Source: Pseudoroseomonas ludipueritiae (GTDB lineage: Bacteria > Pseudomonadota > Alphaproteobacteria > Acetobacterales > Acetobacteraceae). Taken from it: DNA of 64,000 nucleotides. Position numbers and translations under genes: made by a program. Location: assembly GCF_014490445.1 (NCBI RefSeq), contig NZ_JACTUZ010000009.1, positions 19,879 to 83,878 of the forward strand. The letters are read 5' to 3'. How positions within the stretch are numbered: position 1 is the stretch's first letter; every line of letters starts with the position of its first letter. The notes below the pieces were generated by a model that saw only the letters and a list, made by a program, of their open reading frames with translations, searched no databases and was not told the origin of the DNA. Shown here one piece after another: positions 45,001 through 54,323 of this stretch.

Positions 45001-45861
45001 ATGGATCGTTCGGTGGAGGGCTGGTTTCACGGCCTGATGGGGATGGTGATCTTCAGCGGGTCGCTTCCGGCAACGCGCCTTGCCGTCGCTGATTTCTCGC
45101 CCCTGTTTCTGACATCAGGGCGGGCCGTGATCGCGGCCATCCTGGCCGCCGGCATCCTGGCCGTGCTCCGGCCGAAGCTGCCCACGCGTGCCGACCTGGT
45201 GGCTCTGGTACCCGTCGCGATCGGGGTGGTGGTCGGCTTCCCGCTGCTGACGGCCCTGGCGCTCCAGCATATCAGCGCGGCGCGCTCCGTTGTCTTCATC
45301 GGCCTCCTGCCGCTGGCGACGGCGCTGTTCGGTGTCCTGCGCGGAGGGGAGCGACCGCGGCCGGTATTCTGGGTCTTCTCGGGAATCGGGGCGGCGGCGG
45401 TCGCTGGCTTCGCCCTGGTCAATGGCGGTGCCGGCGCGCTGGGCGGCGACCTTGCCATGCTCGCGGCCGTGCTGTTGTGCGGCCTCGGCTATGCTGAGGG
45501 TGCCGTCTTGTCCCGGCGCCTTGGCGGCTGGCAGGTCATCTCCTGGGCCTTGCTGCTCTCGCTGCCGCCGATGGCGCTCTTTGCTCTCGCCACGCTTCCC
45601 CTGTCCTGGGCAGCCATCAGCGGCTCCGCCTGGCTGGGCTTCGCCTATGTCTCTGTGTTCAGCATGCTGGTGGGCTTCATCTTCTGGTATCGCGGCCTCG
45701 CCTTGGGTGGCATCGCCCGTGTCGGGCAACTCCAGCTCCTGCAGCCGTTCATCAGCCTGGTCCTGTCCGCCCTGCTGCTGCGCGAGGTTGTGTCCTGGCC
45801 CATGGTCGCCACCACAGGGCTCGTCGTCCTCTGCGTCGCGGGCGCCAAGCGGTCCGCCTGA
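45001..45861 (+). CDS. EamA/DMT-family transporter
   Basis: A 286-residue membrane protein with about ten transmembrane helices in two EamA repeats (for example AVIAAILAAGILAVL, VVVGFPLLTALAL, LLPLATALFGVL and LVGFIFWYRGLALGG). Such drug/metabolite transporters often export amino acids or small metabolites. The ATG at 45001 follows GAGGAGAG. It is divergent from the MocR regulator, so the exported substrate may be linked to amino-acid or vitamin B6 metabolism. Confidence 0.9.
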   Translation: MDRSVEGWFHGLMGMVIFSGSLPATRLAVADFSPLFLTSGRAVIAAILAAGILAVLRPKLPTRADLVALVPVAIGVVVGFPLLTALALQHISAARSVVFIGLLPLATALFGVLRGGERPRPVFWVFSGIGAAAVAGFALVNGGAGALGGDLAMLAAVLLCGLGYAEGAVLSRRLGGWQVISWALLLSLPPMALFALATLPLSWAAISGSAWLGFAYVSVFSMLVGFIFWYRGLALGGIARVGQLQLLQPFISLVLSALLLREVVSWPMVATTGLVVLCVAGAKRSA

Positions 45862-46112
45862 CGAATTACAAGCGCCTGGTTCCATAAGGCCCGCAGAGGC
45901 AGCCGCCTCGGAGCCAGGAAGCTGCTACTTTGCGGAAGCATGCCCGTGGCGCGGCCATTGGTGTCGGCAGCCTGGGGGGGATGCGCCAAGCCAGCGGCGT
46001 GCCTTCTTCGTCACTGGCTTTCGGCATGGCATCTCCTGTGGATGCCATCGCGGGACAACGCAGGGGTGGGTCATCCGTTCCTAGGGTCACGCAGGGCCGC
46101 GAGGGAACCAAC

Positions 46113-46646
46113 ATGACCACGAGTTCAACATCCGGCCGCATCCGGGTGAATCGGGCGCCGGTTCTGACCCTCTGGGCCGCCGTGGTCGCTGAGCGCCTGG
46201 GGCATCCTCCGGACACGGCGCTGAGCCTCGCCAGCTATGTGGCAGGCACGGCGGCGCGAGCCAAAGCCCGGCGCCTGGGACTGGCCGAGGATGCGGAGCA
46301 TCGGGACGACACCACCTCCCTCAAACCAAGGGAAGCCATCCGCCTCCTGGGCAAGGAAGTGCCTCTGGTCCACGATGCCGATGGCGAGGTGCTGGCGGAT
46401 GCCGGTGGCGGCAAGCCCGCCCCTGCGGCACCGATCAAGGCCTATGTCAGCCGGGCCTTCGGCCAGCATCTGCCCGCGGTCAGGGCTGCGATGGAGGAAC
46501 TGGCGGCTCGTCACGACCCCGAGGAGCTGAACCGGATCGGGTTCAGGCTCTATGAACGCTTCAGGCCGGAGGTACCGGCCGACGTGACGGGGTGGGGCGC
46601 GAGGGGCGAACTGAATCTTGAGGCGATACGTCAGGCAGATTCCTAG
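46113..46646 (+). CDS. Conserved hypothetical protein
   Basis: A 177-residue soluble protein with no named domain recognised. It has a helical N-terminus (LTLWAAVVAERLGHPPDTAL) and a conserved-looking centre (IRLLGKEVPLVHDADGEVLA). The C-terminus is LYERFRPEVPADVTGWGARG. GAGGGAACC precedes the ATG at 46113. Similar proteins are often annotated as hypothetical in alphaproteobacteria. Neither neighbour suggests a role. Confidence 0.75.
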   Translation: MTTSSTSGRIRVNRAPVLTLWAAVVAERLGHPPDTALSLASYVAGTAARAKARRLGLAEDAEHRDDTTSLKPREAIRLLGKEVPLVHDADGEVLADAGGGKPAPAAPIKAYVSRAFGQHLPAVRAAMEELAARHDPEELNRIGFRLYERFRPEVPADVTGWGARGELNLEAIRQADS

Positions 46647-46740
46647 GCCGGCAGTGACGCAGCAGCATCTGGCCCCCGGGATGGCGAAATCCTGGCTGAG
46701 CCAGAGCTGAAAAGCGGGCAGTGGCTGCAAAGCCGCTGGC

Positions 46741-47601
46741 CTATCCTTCCAGCCGAACCTCCGGCAAGGATTGGGCAACCTCCGCCTCCCGCTCCCGCGG
46801 CCAGGCGAAGAAGTTGAAGATATACGGGTCGGAAGCCGAATAGTTCGAAGGGTCCGGGCTCGCCCTTTGCATGGTCGCGTGGTTCAGGGCTGAGGCAGGC
46901 CACCACCGGCCGTTCAGGGCGAAGCAGGTGGCATAGTCCAGCGCATCCAGGAAGGCAGGCACCGCCCAGGTTGATCCCCGCCGGTGCCGCTCCTCCAGTT
47001 CCAGTGTCAGCACAGGGCGGCACCGCCGGAGCGTGTCACGGGCGCCGCGGAGGACTTCGTACTCGGCGCCCTCCGCATCGACCTTCATCGCTGTCAGATC
47101 CCTCAGGCAGTAACTGTCCAGCGTGACGACAGGCACCTGGGTCCGCTCTGCTTCGACATGCTGGCCATAGCCTTCGAAGGTCTTGACCAGGGACGCCCAC
47201 TGCTCCTGCCGGATACCCTCGACCACCGGCACGGAGAGCGTCAGGCGGCCCGGCGCATCACCCAGCGCCTGCGGGATTGGCGTGACCGTCGTGCTTCCGG
47301 CGCAGGCGGCGCGGAGCCGGGCGAAGGCTGCGGGAAGCGGTTCGAAAGCCAGTACATGCGCTCCCGGCAAGCGGCTCAGAGGCAGGGCGAGGAGGCCATC
47401 ATGCGCGCCGGCATCCACCAGGCTGCCGGGCCGGTGCAAGGCCGTCAGGAAACGCAGCTCGTCCACTGAACCCCTGCCCCGCGCTACCAACTTACCCGAT
47501 CCAGCCATACAGGCCCTGGCAGCGGCAAGCAAAGCGAAAGGCTTCAAACGACTGATTGCCGTCAACCGCAGGCGTCGCCCAGGATTACCCTGGCGGAACA
47601 T
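46741..47601 (-). CDS. FkbM-family SAM-dependent methyltransferase
   Basis: A 286-residue methyltransferase. The SAM-binding motif is GSLVDAGAHDGLLALPLSRL, then HVLAFEPLPAAFARLR. The FkbM signature is LTAMKVDAEGAEYEVLRGA, and VLTLELEERH follows. The ATG at 47601 is the most plausible start, although its ribosome site is weak; ATG codons nearer the SAM domain are possible. The substrate (sugar or glycan hydroxyl groups in many relatives) is unknown, and no glycan genes are adjacent. Confidence 0.8.
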   Translation of the reverse strand: MFRQGNPGRRLRLTAISRLKPFALLAAARACMAGSGKLVARGRGSVDELRFLTALHRPGSLVDAGAHDGLLALPLSRLPGAHVLAFEPLPAAFARLRAACAGSTTVTPIPQALGDAPGRLTLSVPVVEGIRQEQWASLVKTFEGYGQHVEAERTQVPVVTLDSYCLRDLTAMKVDAEGAEYEVLRGARDTLRRCRPVLTLELEERHRRGSTWAVPAFLDALDYATCFALNGRWWPASALNHATMQRASPDPSNYSASDPYIFNFFAWPREREAEVAQSLPEVRLEG

Positions 47602-47658
47602 CGCCAGGACCCGCACAGGCGATGCCGATAGGAAGCACTGCCGAGGAGGGAGCGCGCG

Positions 47659-48588
47659 GTGACTGACGAGGCGGTGGAGTTCAGCGCCACGCAGCAGGAT
47701 GCTGGCGATGGCAAGCCTGGAGCGACTGCCACCTTCCCCTATGACCGCATGACCGTGGAGCGCTTCCGCGAGGCATTCCCGAAGGCACGGTGGCGCGAGG
47801 ACCTGGGAGCCTGGTTCGTGCCGGGCACGCGGGCGGAGCAGCGCCTGACGAAATGGATGGGCCGCGAATGGTCCGGCGTGCTGGCCTATGCCGATCAGCG
47901 CGGCCGCGACGCCTTCACCTTTGAACCGATCACGAGCCCCTATTTGGAACTCGCCGATGAACTTCTGGTCCGCACGCCGTATTCCCGGACCGTGATCGCT
48001 GCGTTGCGAGAAGTGCCCTGGGCCCGGTGGGACCCGGCATTGAAGGTCTGGCGCGTGCCGTTCCGGTCGTTCGAGGCGTTGAGCAGGCGCTGGCCCGCCA
48101 TCGAGACCGCCGCCCGCCTGGCCGAGCCCGAGGAGCGCCGGAAGCGCGAGGAGAGCCGCAGGGCCACCCCCGCGCATGCGGACAGGCGGGCCGAGGCCGC
48201 CGAGCGGCGCCGGAACCGCTACCCCGTGCCCGAGGATGCGCCACCACCGCTCAACCGGGTGCTGATGACCCATATGGGATGCATGGTCTTCGACGCGGTC
48301 ACCGGCGAACTTGCCGAGCCCGCGACCGTTGCGCGCTTCTACCCCGGTGTCGCCGCCGGGACGGCCACGCTGATCTGGGCCTCAGGGCGCAGGCCCAGCC
48401 ATGCGGAGCTGGTCCAGGCCTGGCCCGCACGGACACAGCCTGCCCCGGCCGAGCTGGCGCGCGGCTGGTGGCAGCCGACCATCGAGGTGCTACGGGAGGA
48501 ACGCCGCAAGGCCGCATCTCTGGAGCGTGCGCGGGAAACGCGTCGGGCCAGGCGCGGCGTTGCGTCATCTTCTGAGCAGAGCAGCTGA
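47659..48588 (+). CDS. Hypothetical protein with two W-rich (HARP-like) modules
   Basis: A 309-residue soluble protein starting at GTG with CGAGGAGGG upstream. Two related segments are seen: FREAFPKARWREDLGAWFVP and VIAALREVPWARWDPALKVW followed by RVPFRSFEAL. The second resembles the HARP-type substrate-recognition module of annealing helicases, but no helicase domain is present. An Arg/Glu-rich coiled stretch spans about residues 150-195. The function is unknown; single-stranded or forked DNA binding is a guess. Confidence 0.7.
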   Translation: MTDEAVEFSATQQDAGDGKPGATATFPYDRMTVERFREAFPKARWREDLGAWFVPGTRAEQRLTKWMGREWSGVLAYADQRGRDAFTFEPITSPYLELADELLVRTPYSRTVIAALREVPWARWDPALKVWRVPFRSFEALSRRWPAIETAARLAEPEERRKREESRRATPAHADRRAEAAERRRNRYPVPEDAPPPLNRVLMTHMGCMVFDAVTGELAEPATVARFYPGVAAGTATLIWASGRRPSHAELVQAWPARTQPAPAELARGWWQPTIEVLREERRKAASLERARETRRARRGVASSSEQSS

Positions 48589-48610
48589 ATTGCAGTCTCT
48601 TGCGGCCGAT

Positions 48611-48630
48611 GCGGCCGGCAACCGGGCCGC
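48611..48630. terminator. GC-rich hairpin between convergent genes
   Basis: GCGGCCGG and CCGGGCCGC can form an 8-bp stem with one bulge and a CAA loop. It lies 22 nt after the 47659 gene and before the convergent DUF4347 gene. Confidence 0.35.
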
Positions 48631-48659
48631 CGAGGATCCTGCTGTCGCAACAGCTCCCT

Positions 48660-49259
48660 TCAAGGGCGCGCGGCCATGCTGAAGGGCAGCACCCGGGCAA
48701 CAGGTGGCGTCAGCAGCACCGGGTGGGCTTCCAATGCCGTGCGGGCCACGGCCTGGGCCGGGCTGGTCTGCACCAAGCCGCTGACCACTTCCAGCTCCCA
48801 GTCGCCGCCCAGGCGGTGGGGGCCGGTACGGTCGTCCGAAGCCGCGACATCGCGCCCCAGCGCGCGGGACAGCGCCGCCACGAAGCGGGCGCCCAGCGCC
48901 CCGGCGCCGATCTCGCAGCCCCAGAGCAGCAGGGCCCCACCGGGCGCCATGCCTCCCCGCAGCCGGGCGAGGTCCTCACCGCGCGTGGCCAGGGCCTCGG
49001 CATCCAGCATCAGGCTGCCCAGGCGCAGCCGGCCGGGAGCGCCGTGGTCGGCGATATGGATGGCCTGCAGCGGCCCGAGTTCCTCGGCCACCTCCGCCAG
49101 TTGCGTCAGTCCGTCCCGCTTCGGGTCCAGCACCAGCACGGCCACGCCGGGCTCGGTGGCGGTCAGCAGATTCGCCCAGCCTTCCAGGCGTGGGTCCAGC
49201 ACAAGAAGCTGCGTATTTTGCGACATGATGGGCATCCCATTTTGGGTCTTCGTCATCAT
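48660..49259 (-). CDS. DUF4347-domain protein
   Basis: A 199-residue protein consisting almost entirely of a DUF4347-like domain: LLVLDPRLEGWANLLTATEP, IHIADHGAPGRLRLGSLMLD and LLLWGCEIGAGALGARFVAA. The domain usually sits at the N-terminus of very large secreted adhesins. Here it stands alone with no signal peptide and no downstream adhesin. An alternative start at residue 12 is possible. Confidence 0.8.
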   Translation of the reverse strand: MMTKTQNGMPIMSQNTQLLVLDPRLEGWANLLTATEPGVAVLVLDPKRDGLTQLAEVAEELGPLQAIHIADHGAPGRLRLGSLMLDAEALATRGEDLARLRGGMAPGGALLLWGCEIGAGALGARFVAALSRALGRDVAASDDRTGPHRLGGDWELEVVSGLVQTSPAQAVARTALEAHPVLLTPPVARVLPFSMAARP

Positions 49260-49357
49260 GCGCTTCTTCTCCTTGCCAAATCGTCAACAGCTACCCCTGC
49301 AATCCCGGAGAACGGCCGGGGTTGCGGTAACGGCGTGCAACGGGCATTCGGCGAACC

Positions 49358-50047
49358 ATGCATGACCTTCTTCAGGCCGCCGGTCTCGCGCTGGGCCTGA
49401 TCCTCGGCGGCGATGCGGAACTGTGGCAGGTGATCCTGCTCTCGCTCCGTGTCTCCGGCACGGCGGCAAGCCTGGCCTTCGTTCTCGGCCTGCCGCTGGC
49501 TGCCCTGCTGGTCATGTCCAGGTTCCCGGGGCGGGACCTGCTGCTGCTGCTGGCGAATGCCGCGCTGGGCCTGCCGCCGGTGGTGGTGGGGCTGGTCTGC
49601 TACCTGCTGCTCTCGCGCAGCGGGCTGCTGGGCGGGCTGGGCTGGCTCTTCCACCCCGCCGGCATGGTGCTGGCGCAGACCCTGCTGGCCCTGCCCATCG
49701 TCGTCGCCCTGGCCAGCCGCATCCTGGCCCCTTTCTGGGCCGAGCACCGCGACGCCCTGCTGATCGACGGCGCCGGCTTCCGGCAATCCCTGCTGGAACT
49801 GGCCCGCATGGCGCGGCCGCCTTTGCTGACGGTCTTTCTCGCCGCCTTTGGCCGCGCCATCGCGGAAGTGGGCGCCATTCTGGTCGTCGGCGGCAATATC
49901 CGTGGCGAGACGCGCACCATGACCACCGCCATCGCGCTGGAAACTCAGAAGGGCGACCTGCCGCTGGCCCTGGCGCTGGGCGGGCTGCTGCTGCTGCTGT
50001 GCCTCGGCGTCAGCACCATGACGCTGCTGCTCGACCGGCGGGCATAG
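49358..50047 (+). CDS. ABC transporter permease, tungstate (TupB) type
   Basis: A 229-residue inner-membrane permease with about five helices and the MetI-like EAA loop (LARMARPPLLTVFLAAFGRA, then IAEVGAILVVGGNI). It is closest in pattern to TupB of tungstate uptake systems (GETRTMTTAIALET). No TupA binding protein or TupC ATPase is adjacent; the ABC genes downstream belong to a different type. It may work with components encoded elsewhere. Confidence 0.85.
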   Translation: MHDLLQAAGLALGLILGGDAELWQVILLSLRVSGTAASLAFVLGLPLAALLVMSRFPGRDLLLLLANAALGLPPVVVGLVCYLLLSRSGLLGGLGWLFHPAGMVLAQTLLALPIVVALASRILAPFWAEHRDALLIDGAGFRQSLLELARMARPPLLTVFLAAFGRAIAEVGAILVVGGNIRGETRTMTTAIALETQKGDLPLALALGGLLLLLCLGVSTMTLLLDRRA

Positions 50048-50180
50048 GCTGCCCACACGGCGGCCAAAGCACGCCCGCCTGGCGTGATTTCTCCCCGCCG
50101 GGCCCCTCCCCGATCGTTGCGCGGCAAGCTAGGCTCGCCGGCAGAAGTGGGCCACCGGGCCCCGAACGGAGCGTCTTGCC

Positions 50181-51146
50181 ATGATGAACCGCCGCCTGCT
50201 GCTGGCTGCCACCGCCGGCGCCATGACCCTGCCCCTCGCCGCTCCGCATGTGGCGCGTGCCCAGGGCATGCCCAAGATCACGATCGGCATGTCCGGCTGG
50301 ACCGGCTTCGCACCCCTGACGCTGGCTGAGCAGGCCGGGCTGTTCAAGGCCGCCGGCGTGGAGGTCGAGACCAAGTTCGTGCCGCAGCGGGAGCGGAATC
50401 TCGCCCTCGCCTCCGGCGCGCTGAACTGCGTCGTCACCACCGTGGACACCATGATCCTCTGGGGCAGCACCATGCCGCTGGTACAGGTGCTGGTACTGGA
50501 CAAGTCCAGGGGCGGCGATGGCATCGCGGTGCGCCCCAATATCGGTGGCTGGGCGGATGTAAAGGGCAAGACCTTCGCCGTCGATGGCGCCGGCACCACG
50601 CCCTATTTCGTGCTGGCCTATATGCTGCGCGAGAACGGCATCCATATCCGCGACGTGAAGACCGCCACCCTGGCGCCGCAGCCCGCGGCCCAGGCCTTCG
50701 TGGCCGGGCAGTTCGACGGCTGCTCGACCTACGAGCCCTATCTCTCCTCCATCCGCTCCATGCCCGCCGACAAGGGGCGCATCCTGGCCACCACCAACGA
50801 CCACCCCTGCGTGGTGGATACCCTGGCCTTCACGCCGGATTTCGTGGCCAAGAACGAGGCCGCCGTGCGCGCCGTGGTGAAGGGCTGGAACGCCGCGCTG
50901 GAGATGATCAGGAACGAGCCCGACAAGTCCTTCGAGATCATGGGCAAGCGCGTCAATCAGACCGCTGAGGCCTTCAAGGCCAGCGCCGAGTTCATCGACT
51001 GGCAGGATGCGGGGGAGAACAAGGCCTATGTCGCCGGCGGCCTGCAGGAATTCATGGGCAAGGCGCTGGAAGTGCTGAAGGAGAGCGGCGTGGTGCGCAA
51101 CGCGCCCGATCTCTCGAAGCTCCTGGACACGCGTTTCGTGGCCTGA
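50181..51146 (+). CDS. ABC transporter substrate-binding protein (NitT/TauT/SsuA type)
   Basis: A 321-residue periplasmic receptor with a twin-arginine-like leader (MMNRRLLLAATAGAMTLPLA). The mature N-terminus is ITIGMSGWTGFAPLTLAEQA, then GLFKAAGVEVE, the common start of nitrate/sulfonate/taurine receptors. It is followed 4 nt later by a permease and then an ATPase, making a complete import operon. The ligand cannot be told from sequence. Confidence 0.92.
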   Translation: MMNRRLLLAATAGAMTLPLAAPHVARAQGMPKITIGMSGWTGFAPLTLAEQAGLFKAAGVEVETKFVPQRERNLALASGALNCVVTTVDTMILWGSTMPLVQVLVLDKSRGGDGIAVRPNIGGWADVKGKTFAVDGAGTTPYFVLAYMLRENGIHIRDVKTATLAPQPAAQAFVAGQFDGCSTYEPYLSSIRSMPADKGRILATTNDHPCVVDTLAFTPDFVAKNEAAVRAVVKGWNAALEMIRNEPDKSFEIMGKRVNQTAEAFKASAEFIDWQDAGENKAYVAGGLQEFMGKALEVLKESGVVRNAPDLSKLLDTRFVA

Positions 51147-51150
51147 AGCC

Positions 51151-51924
51151 TTGGAACCTCTCAAGCCTGTCTCCGCCGGTGCCCGGGTTGTCCTGGGCAT
51201 CGGCTTCTTCGCCGTGTTCATTGGCCTCTGGGGGCTGGTGACCTATGGCGGCCTCGTGCCGCCGCTCTTCCTGGCCTCTCCCGGGCAGGCGCTGGCCTCG
51301 GGCTGGGCGCTCTTCACCGAATACGGTTTCGTTCATGACATCGGCATGACGGTGTGGCGCGTGCTGGGCGGCTTCCTGCTGGCCGCCGTGGTCGCCGTGC
51401 CGCTGGGGCTGATGATGGGCTCCTACAAATCGGTGGAAGCCTTTTTCGAACCCTTCATCTCCTTTGCCCGCTACCTGCCGGCCTCGGCCTTCATCCCGTT
51501 GCTGATCCTCTGGGCCGGCGTGGGGGAAGCGCAGAAGCTCTCCGTCATCTTCCTGGGCAGCGTCTTCCAGATCGTCATCATGGTGGCCGTCATCGCCGGC
51601 GCCACGCGCATCGACCTGGTGGAGGCGGCCTATACGCTGGGGGCGCGCAACAGCGGCATCCTGAAGCGCGTCATCATCCCCGCCGCCGCGCCGCAGGTGA
51701 TGGAGTCGCTGCGCCTCGTGCTCGGCTGGGCCTGGACCTACGTGATCGTGGCGGAGCTGATCGGCGCCGAAAGCGGCATCGGCCACATGATCATGGACAG
51801 CCAGCGGCTGCTGGATACCGGGCAGATGATCTTTGGCATCGTGGTGATCGGGCTGATCGGCCTTGTCACCGACTTCCTCTTCAAGGCGCTCAACCGGCGC
51901 CTGTTCCGCTGGGCTTCCCTGTAA
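51151..51924 (+). CDS. ABC transporter permease (SsuC/TauC type)
   Basis: A 257-residue integral membrane permease with about six helices and the EAA-loop region YTLGARNSGILKRVIIPAAA. The start is a TTG at 51151, just four bases after the binding-protein stop; an internal start is possible. Its stop overlaps the ATPase start by one base (TAATG). Confidence 0.9.
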   Translation: MEPLKPVSAGARVVLGIGFFAVFIGLWGLVTYGGLVPPLFLASPGQALASGWALFTEYGFVHDIGMTVWRVLGGFLLAAVVAVPLGLMMGSYKSVEAFFEPFISFARYLPASAFIPLLILWAGVGEAQKLSVIFLGSVFQIVIMVAVIAGATRIDLVEAAYTLGARNSGILKRVIIPAAAPQVMESLRLVLGWAWTYVIVAELIGAESGIGHMIMDSQRLLDTGQMIFGIVVIGLIGLVTDFLFKALNRRLFRWASL

Positions 51925-52715
51925 TGGCGCTGACCATCCGCGGCGTGACCCGCACCTTTCCCGGCCAGGGCAAGGCGGCGCCCACACTGGCCTTGCAGCC
52001 GACGGACCTGGATGTCGCGCCGGGCGAATTCGTCTCCATCCTCGGCCCCTCCGGCTGCGGCAAGTCCACGCTGCTGCGCATCGTGGCGGGGCTGGACCGG
52101 CCCACGGGCGGCACGGTGTCCCTCGACGGGCGCGCGGTGAAGGGGCCGGGGCCGGAACGGGGCATGGTCTTCCAGTCCTACACGCTGTTTCCCTGGCTGA
52201 CGGTGCGGCAGAACATCGAGTTCGGACTGCGGGAGCGGAAGCTGCCGGAGGCCGAGATCCGCGAGATCTCCGAGAAGTTCATCGCCCGCACCGGGCTGCG
52301 CGGCTTCGAGAACCACTGGCCCCGCCAGCTTTCCGGCGGCATGCAGCAGCGCACCGCCCTGGCCCGCGCCCTGGCCAACGACCCTGCCGTGCTGCTGCTG
52401 GACGAGCCCTTCGGCGCGCTGGACCACCAGACGCGGGAGCTGATGCAGGAACTGCTGCTGGAAGTCTGGGCCGCCGACAGCGAAAGCGCGCGCAAGACGG
52501 TGCTCTTTGTCACGCATGACATCGACGAGGCCATCTTCCTGGCCAACCGGGTGCTGGTGATGTCGGCCCGCCCCGGCCGCATCAAGGCGGAACTGCCGGT
52601 GCCCCTGCCCTATCCGCGTGATTGGACAGTGAAGACCACCCCGGTCTTCGCGGAACTGAAAGCCCGGCTGATGGCCGAGATTCGCGAGGAAGTGCGCAAG
52701 GCCGCGCTGGTCTGA
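51924..52715 (+). CDS. ABC transporter ATP-binding protein (SsuB/TauB type)
   Basis: A 263-residue ATPase. Walker A is GPSGCGKST, the Q-loop is [10 protein letters not shown], the signature is LSGGMQQR, Walker B is [13 protein letters not shown], and the switch is THDIDEA. It energises the binding protein and permease immediately upstream; all three form one operon with tight spacing. Confidence 0.95.
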   Translation: MALTIRGVTRTFPGQGKAAPTLALQPTDLDVAPGEFVSILGPSGCGKSTLLRIVAGLDRPTGGTVSLDGRAVKGPGPERGMVFQSYTLFPWLTVRQNIEFGLRERKLPEAEIREISEKFIARTGLRGFENHWPRQLSGGMQQRTALARALANDPAVLLLDEPFGALDHQTRELMQELLLEVWAADSESARKTVLFVTHDIDEAIFLANRVLVMSARPGRIKAELPVPLPYPRDWTVKTTPVFAELKARLMAEIREEVRKAALV

Positions 52716-52767
52716 GCGCCAAGGCCACTGGACGGCGGGCGGGGCGGCGATCACTGTCCGCCCCGTC

Positions 52768-53541
52768 ATGCCCATTCCCGATACCATCCCCCGCGTCGCG
52801 CTGGTCACCGGCGCCGCCCGCCGCCTGGGCCGCGCCAGCGCCCTGGCCCTGGCCGGCGCCGGCTTCGACATCGCCATCCACTACCACGGCAGCGCCGAGG
52901 CGGCGGAGGCCACGGCCGAGGAGGTGCGGGCCCTTGGCCGCCGCGCCGCCACCCTGCGCGCCGACCTGGCGCGGGAGGAGGAAACCGCCCGCCTGCTGCC
53001 GGAAGCCACGGCGGCGCTGGGGCCGGTGGGGGTGCTGGTGAACAATGCCTCCACCTTTGAGTGCGACGAATGGCACGATGCCACGCGCGAAAGCTGGGAC
53101 CACCATATCGAGCCCAATCTGCGCGCCCCCTTCGTGCTGATGCAGGCCTTCGCCCGCGCCCTGCCGGAGGAGGCGGAGGGCGCGGTGATCAATATGTTGG
53201 ACCAGCGGGTCTGGTCCCTCACCCCGCATTTCATGTCCTACAGCGTCGCCAAGGCCGGGCTCTGGGCGCTGACGCAGAGCATGGCGCTGGCGCTCGCGCC
53301 GCGCATCCGCGTCAATGGCATCGGGCCCGGCCCCGCCATGCCCAGCCCGAACCAGAGCGCCGAGCATTTTGCCCGGCAGAACGCCAGCGTGCCGCTGGGC
53401 CATGGCACCAGCCCGGAGGAAGTGGCCACCGCCGTGCTGGCCATCCTGCGCCTGCCGGCCATGACGGGGCAGATGATCGCGCTGGATGGCGGGCAGCACC
53501 TGCAATGGTCGCCCGCCGCCCCCAAGGAGGCGCAGGCATGA
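52768..53541 (+). CDS. SDR-family oxidoreductase, pteridine-reductase (FolM)-like
   Basis: A 257-residue short-chain dehydrogenase. The cofactor motif is VTGAARRLGRASALALAGAG, with the Arg-Arg that favours NADPH. NNAST and YSVAKAGLW (catalytic Tyr-x3-Lys) follow, then GGQHLQW at the end. It overlaps folB by ATGA, and folM-folB pairing suggests a dihydrofolate or dihydromonapterin reductase role. The exact substrate is inferred from context. Confidence 0.85.
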   Translation: MPIPDTIPRVALVTGAARRLGRASALALAGAGFDIAIHYHGSAEAAEATAEEVRALGRRAATLRADLAREEETARLLPEATAALGPVGVLVNNASTFECDEWHDATRESWDHHIEPNLRAPFVLMQAFARALPEEAEGAVINMLDQRVWSLTPHFMSYSVAKAGLWALTQSMALALAPRIRVNGIGPGPAMPSPNQSAEHFARQNASVPLGHGTSPEEVATAVLAILRLPAMTGQMIALDGGQHLQWSPAAPKEAQA

Positions 53542-53933
53542 GCGGCTTCGCCCCCGATGCCGCCGCCGGGCTGCGCCGCGTCTTCATCCGCCGGCTGGAG
53601 GTGCGGGCGCGGCTCGGCATCTACCCGCATGAGGCGGAGCCGCAGCGCGTGCTGATCGACGTGGAACTGCTGGCACGTGATGATGCGGCGCCGCACGGCG
53701 TGGGCGCCGACGACTTCTCCCGGGTGGTGGATTACGAGGCCGTGGTACTCGCCGCCCGCGCCGCCGCCGCGGAAGGCCATGTGCTGCTGGCCGAGACCCT
53801 GGCCGAGCGAATCGCCCTGGCGGCCCTGGCCGACAGCCGCGTGCAGGCGGCGCGCGTCACGGTAGAAAAGCCCGATATCTTTCCTGACGTTGCGGGTGTG
53901 GGGGTCACGGTGGAGCGTTTGCGGGCGCCATAA
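53538..53933 (+). CDS. folB: Dihydroneopterin aldolase
   Basis: A 131-residue protein of the FolB/FolX family. RLEVRARLGIYPHEAEPQR carries the conserved Glu region, followed by VVDYEAVV, LLAETLAERIA and VTVEKPDIFPDVAGVGV. It converts dihydroneopterin to 6-hydroxymethyl-dihydropterin in folate synthesis. The ATG overlaps the SDR gene stop. It is followed by an unusually long gene-free region. Confidence 0.9.
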   Translation: MSGFAPDAAAGLRRVFIRRLEVRARLGIYPHEAEPQRVLIDVELLARDDAAPHGVGADDFSRVVDYEAVVLAARAAAAEGHVLLAETLAERIALAALADSRVQAARVTVEKPDIFPDVAGVGVTVERLRAP

Positions 53934-54021
53934 TCCATCCACTGATCGTTGCGAAGCTTGTCCGAGATAGGCGCGGCTGTTGCAGCGGGTTCTCTCCTGA
54001 CCGAGCTGAGCCCTTGATTTT

Positions 54022-54060
54022 GCAGGCTTCATTGAAAAAACAATGGGTTATAAAACCTGC
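54022..54060. repeat. AT-rich nested inverted repeat
   Basis: GCAGG (54022-54026) pairs with CCTGC (54056-54060). Inside it, CATTG-AAAAAA-CAATG forms a second hairpin, with GGTTATAAAA beyond. It might be the folB terminator or a DNA-unwinding element of the suspected origin. Confidence 0.45.
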
Positions 54061-54136
54061 TCAAAGCCTGGGCAGCAGCGCGGAAGGCCTTGAAGATCGC
54101 CGCTTTCCGGCCGGAAAGACGGGTATGTCCACATGG

Positions 54137-54159
54137 TTTTCCACAGCTTCGGTGGGAAA
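54137..54159. repeat. Inverted DnaA-box-like pair, copy 1
   Basis: TTTTCCACA and GGTGGGAAA are separated by 5 bases. TTTTCCACA fits the relaxed DnaA consensus TTWTNCACA exactly. This copy has the weakest right arm. Confidence 0.55.
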
Positions 54160-54323
54160 CTTTGAACTGAGCCCAAGCAGCTTTCAAAGGCTTATGGCGG
54201 TGGGCAGCGCACAACGGGTACTCCCCTGGCCCCCATGATGCCGCCCTGCTCAGAAGCTGAGCAATTGGGCCTCCGCCGGCTTACTCACGGGATTGCCCCG
54301 GATGCCCCTTCGTATCCACAAAC

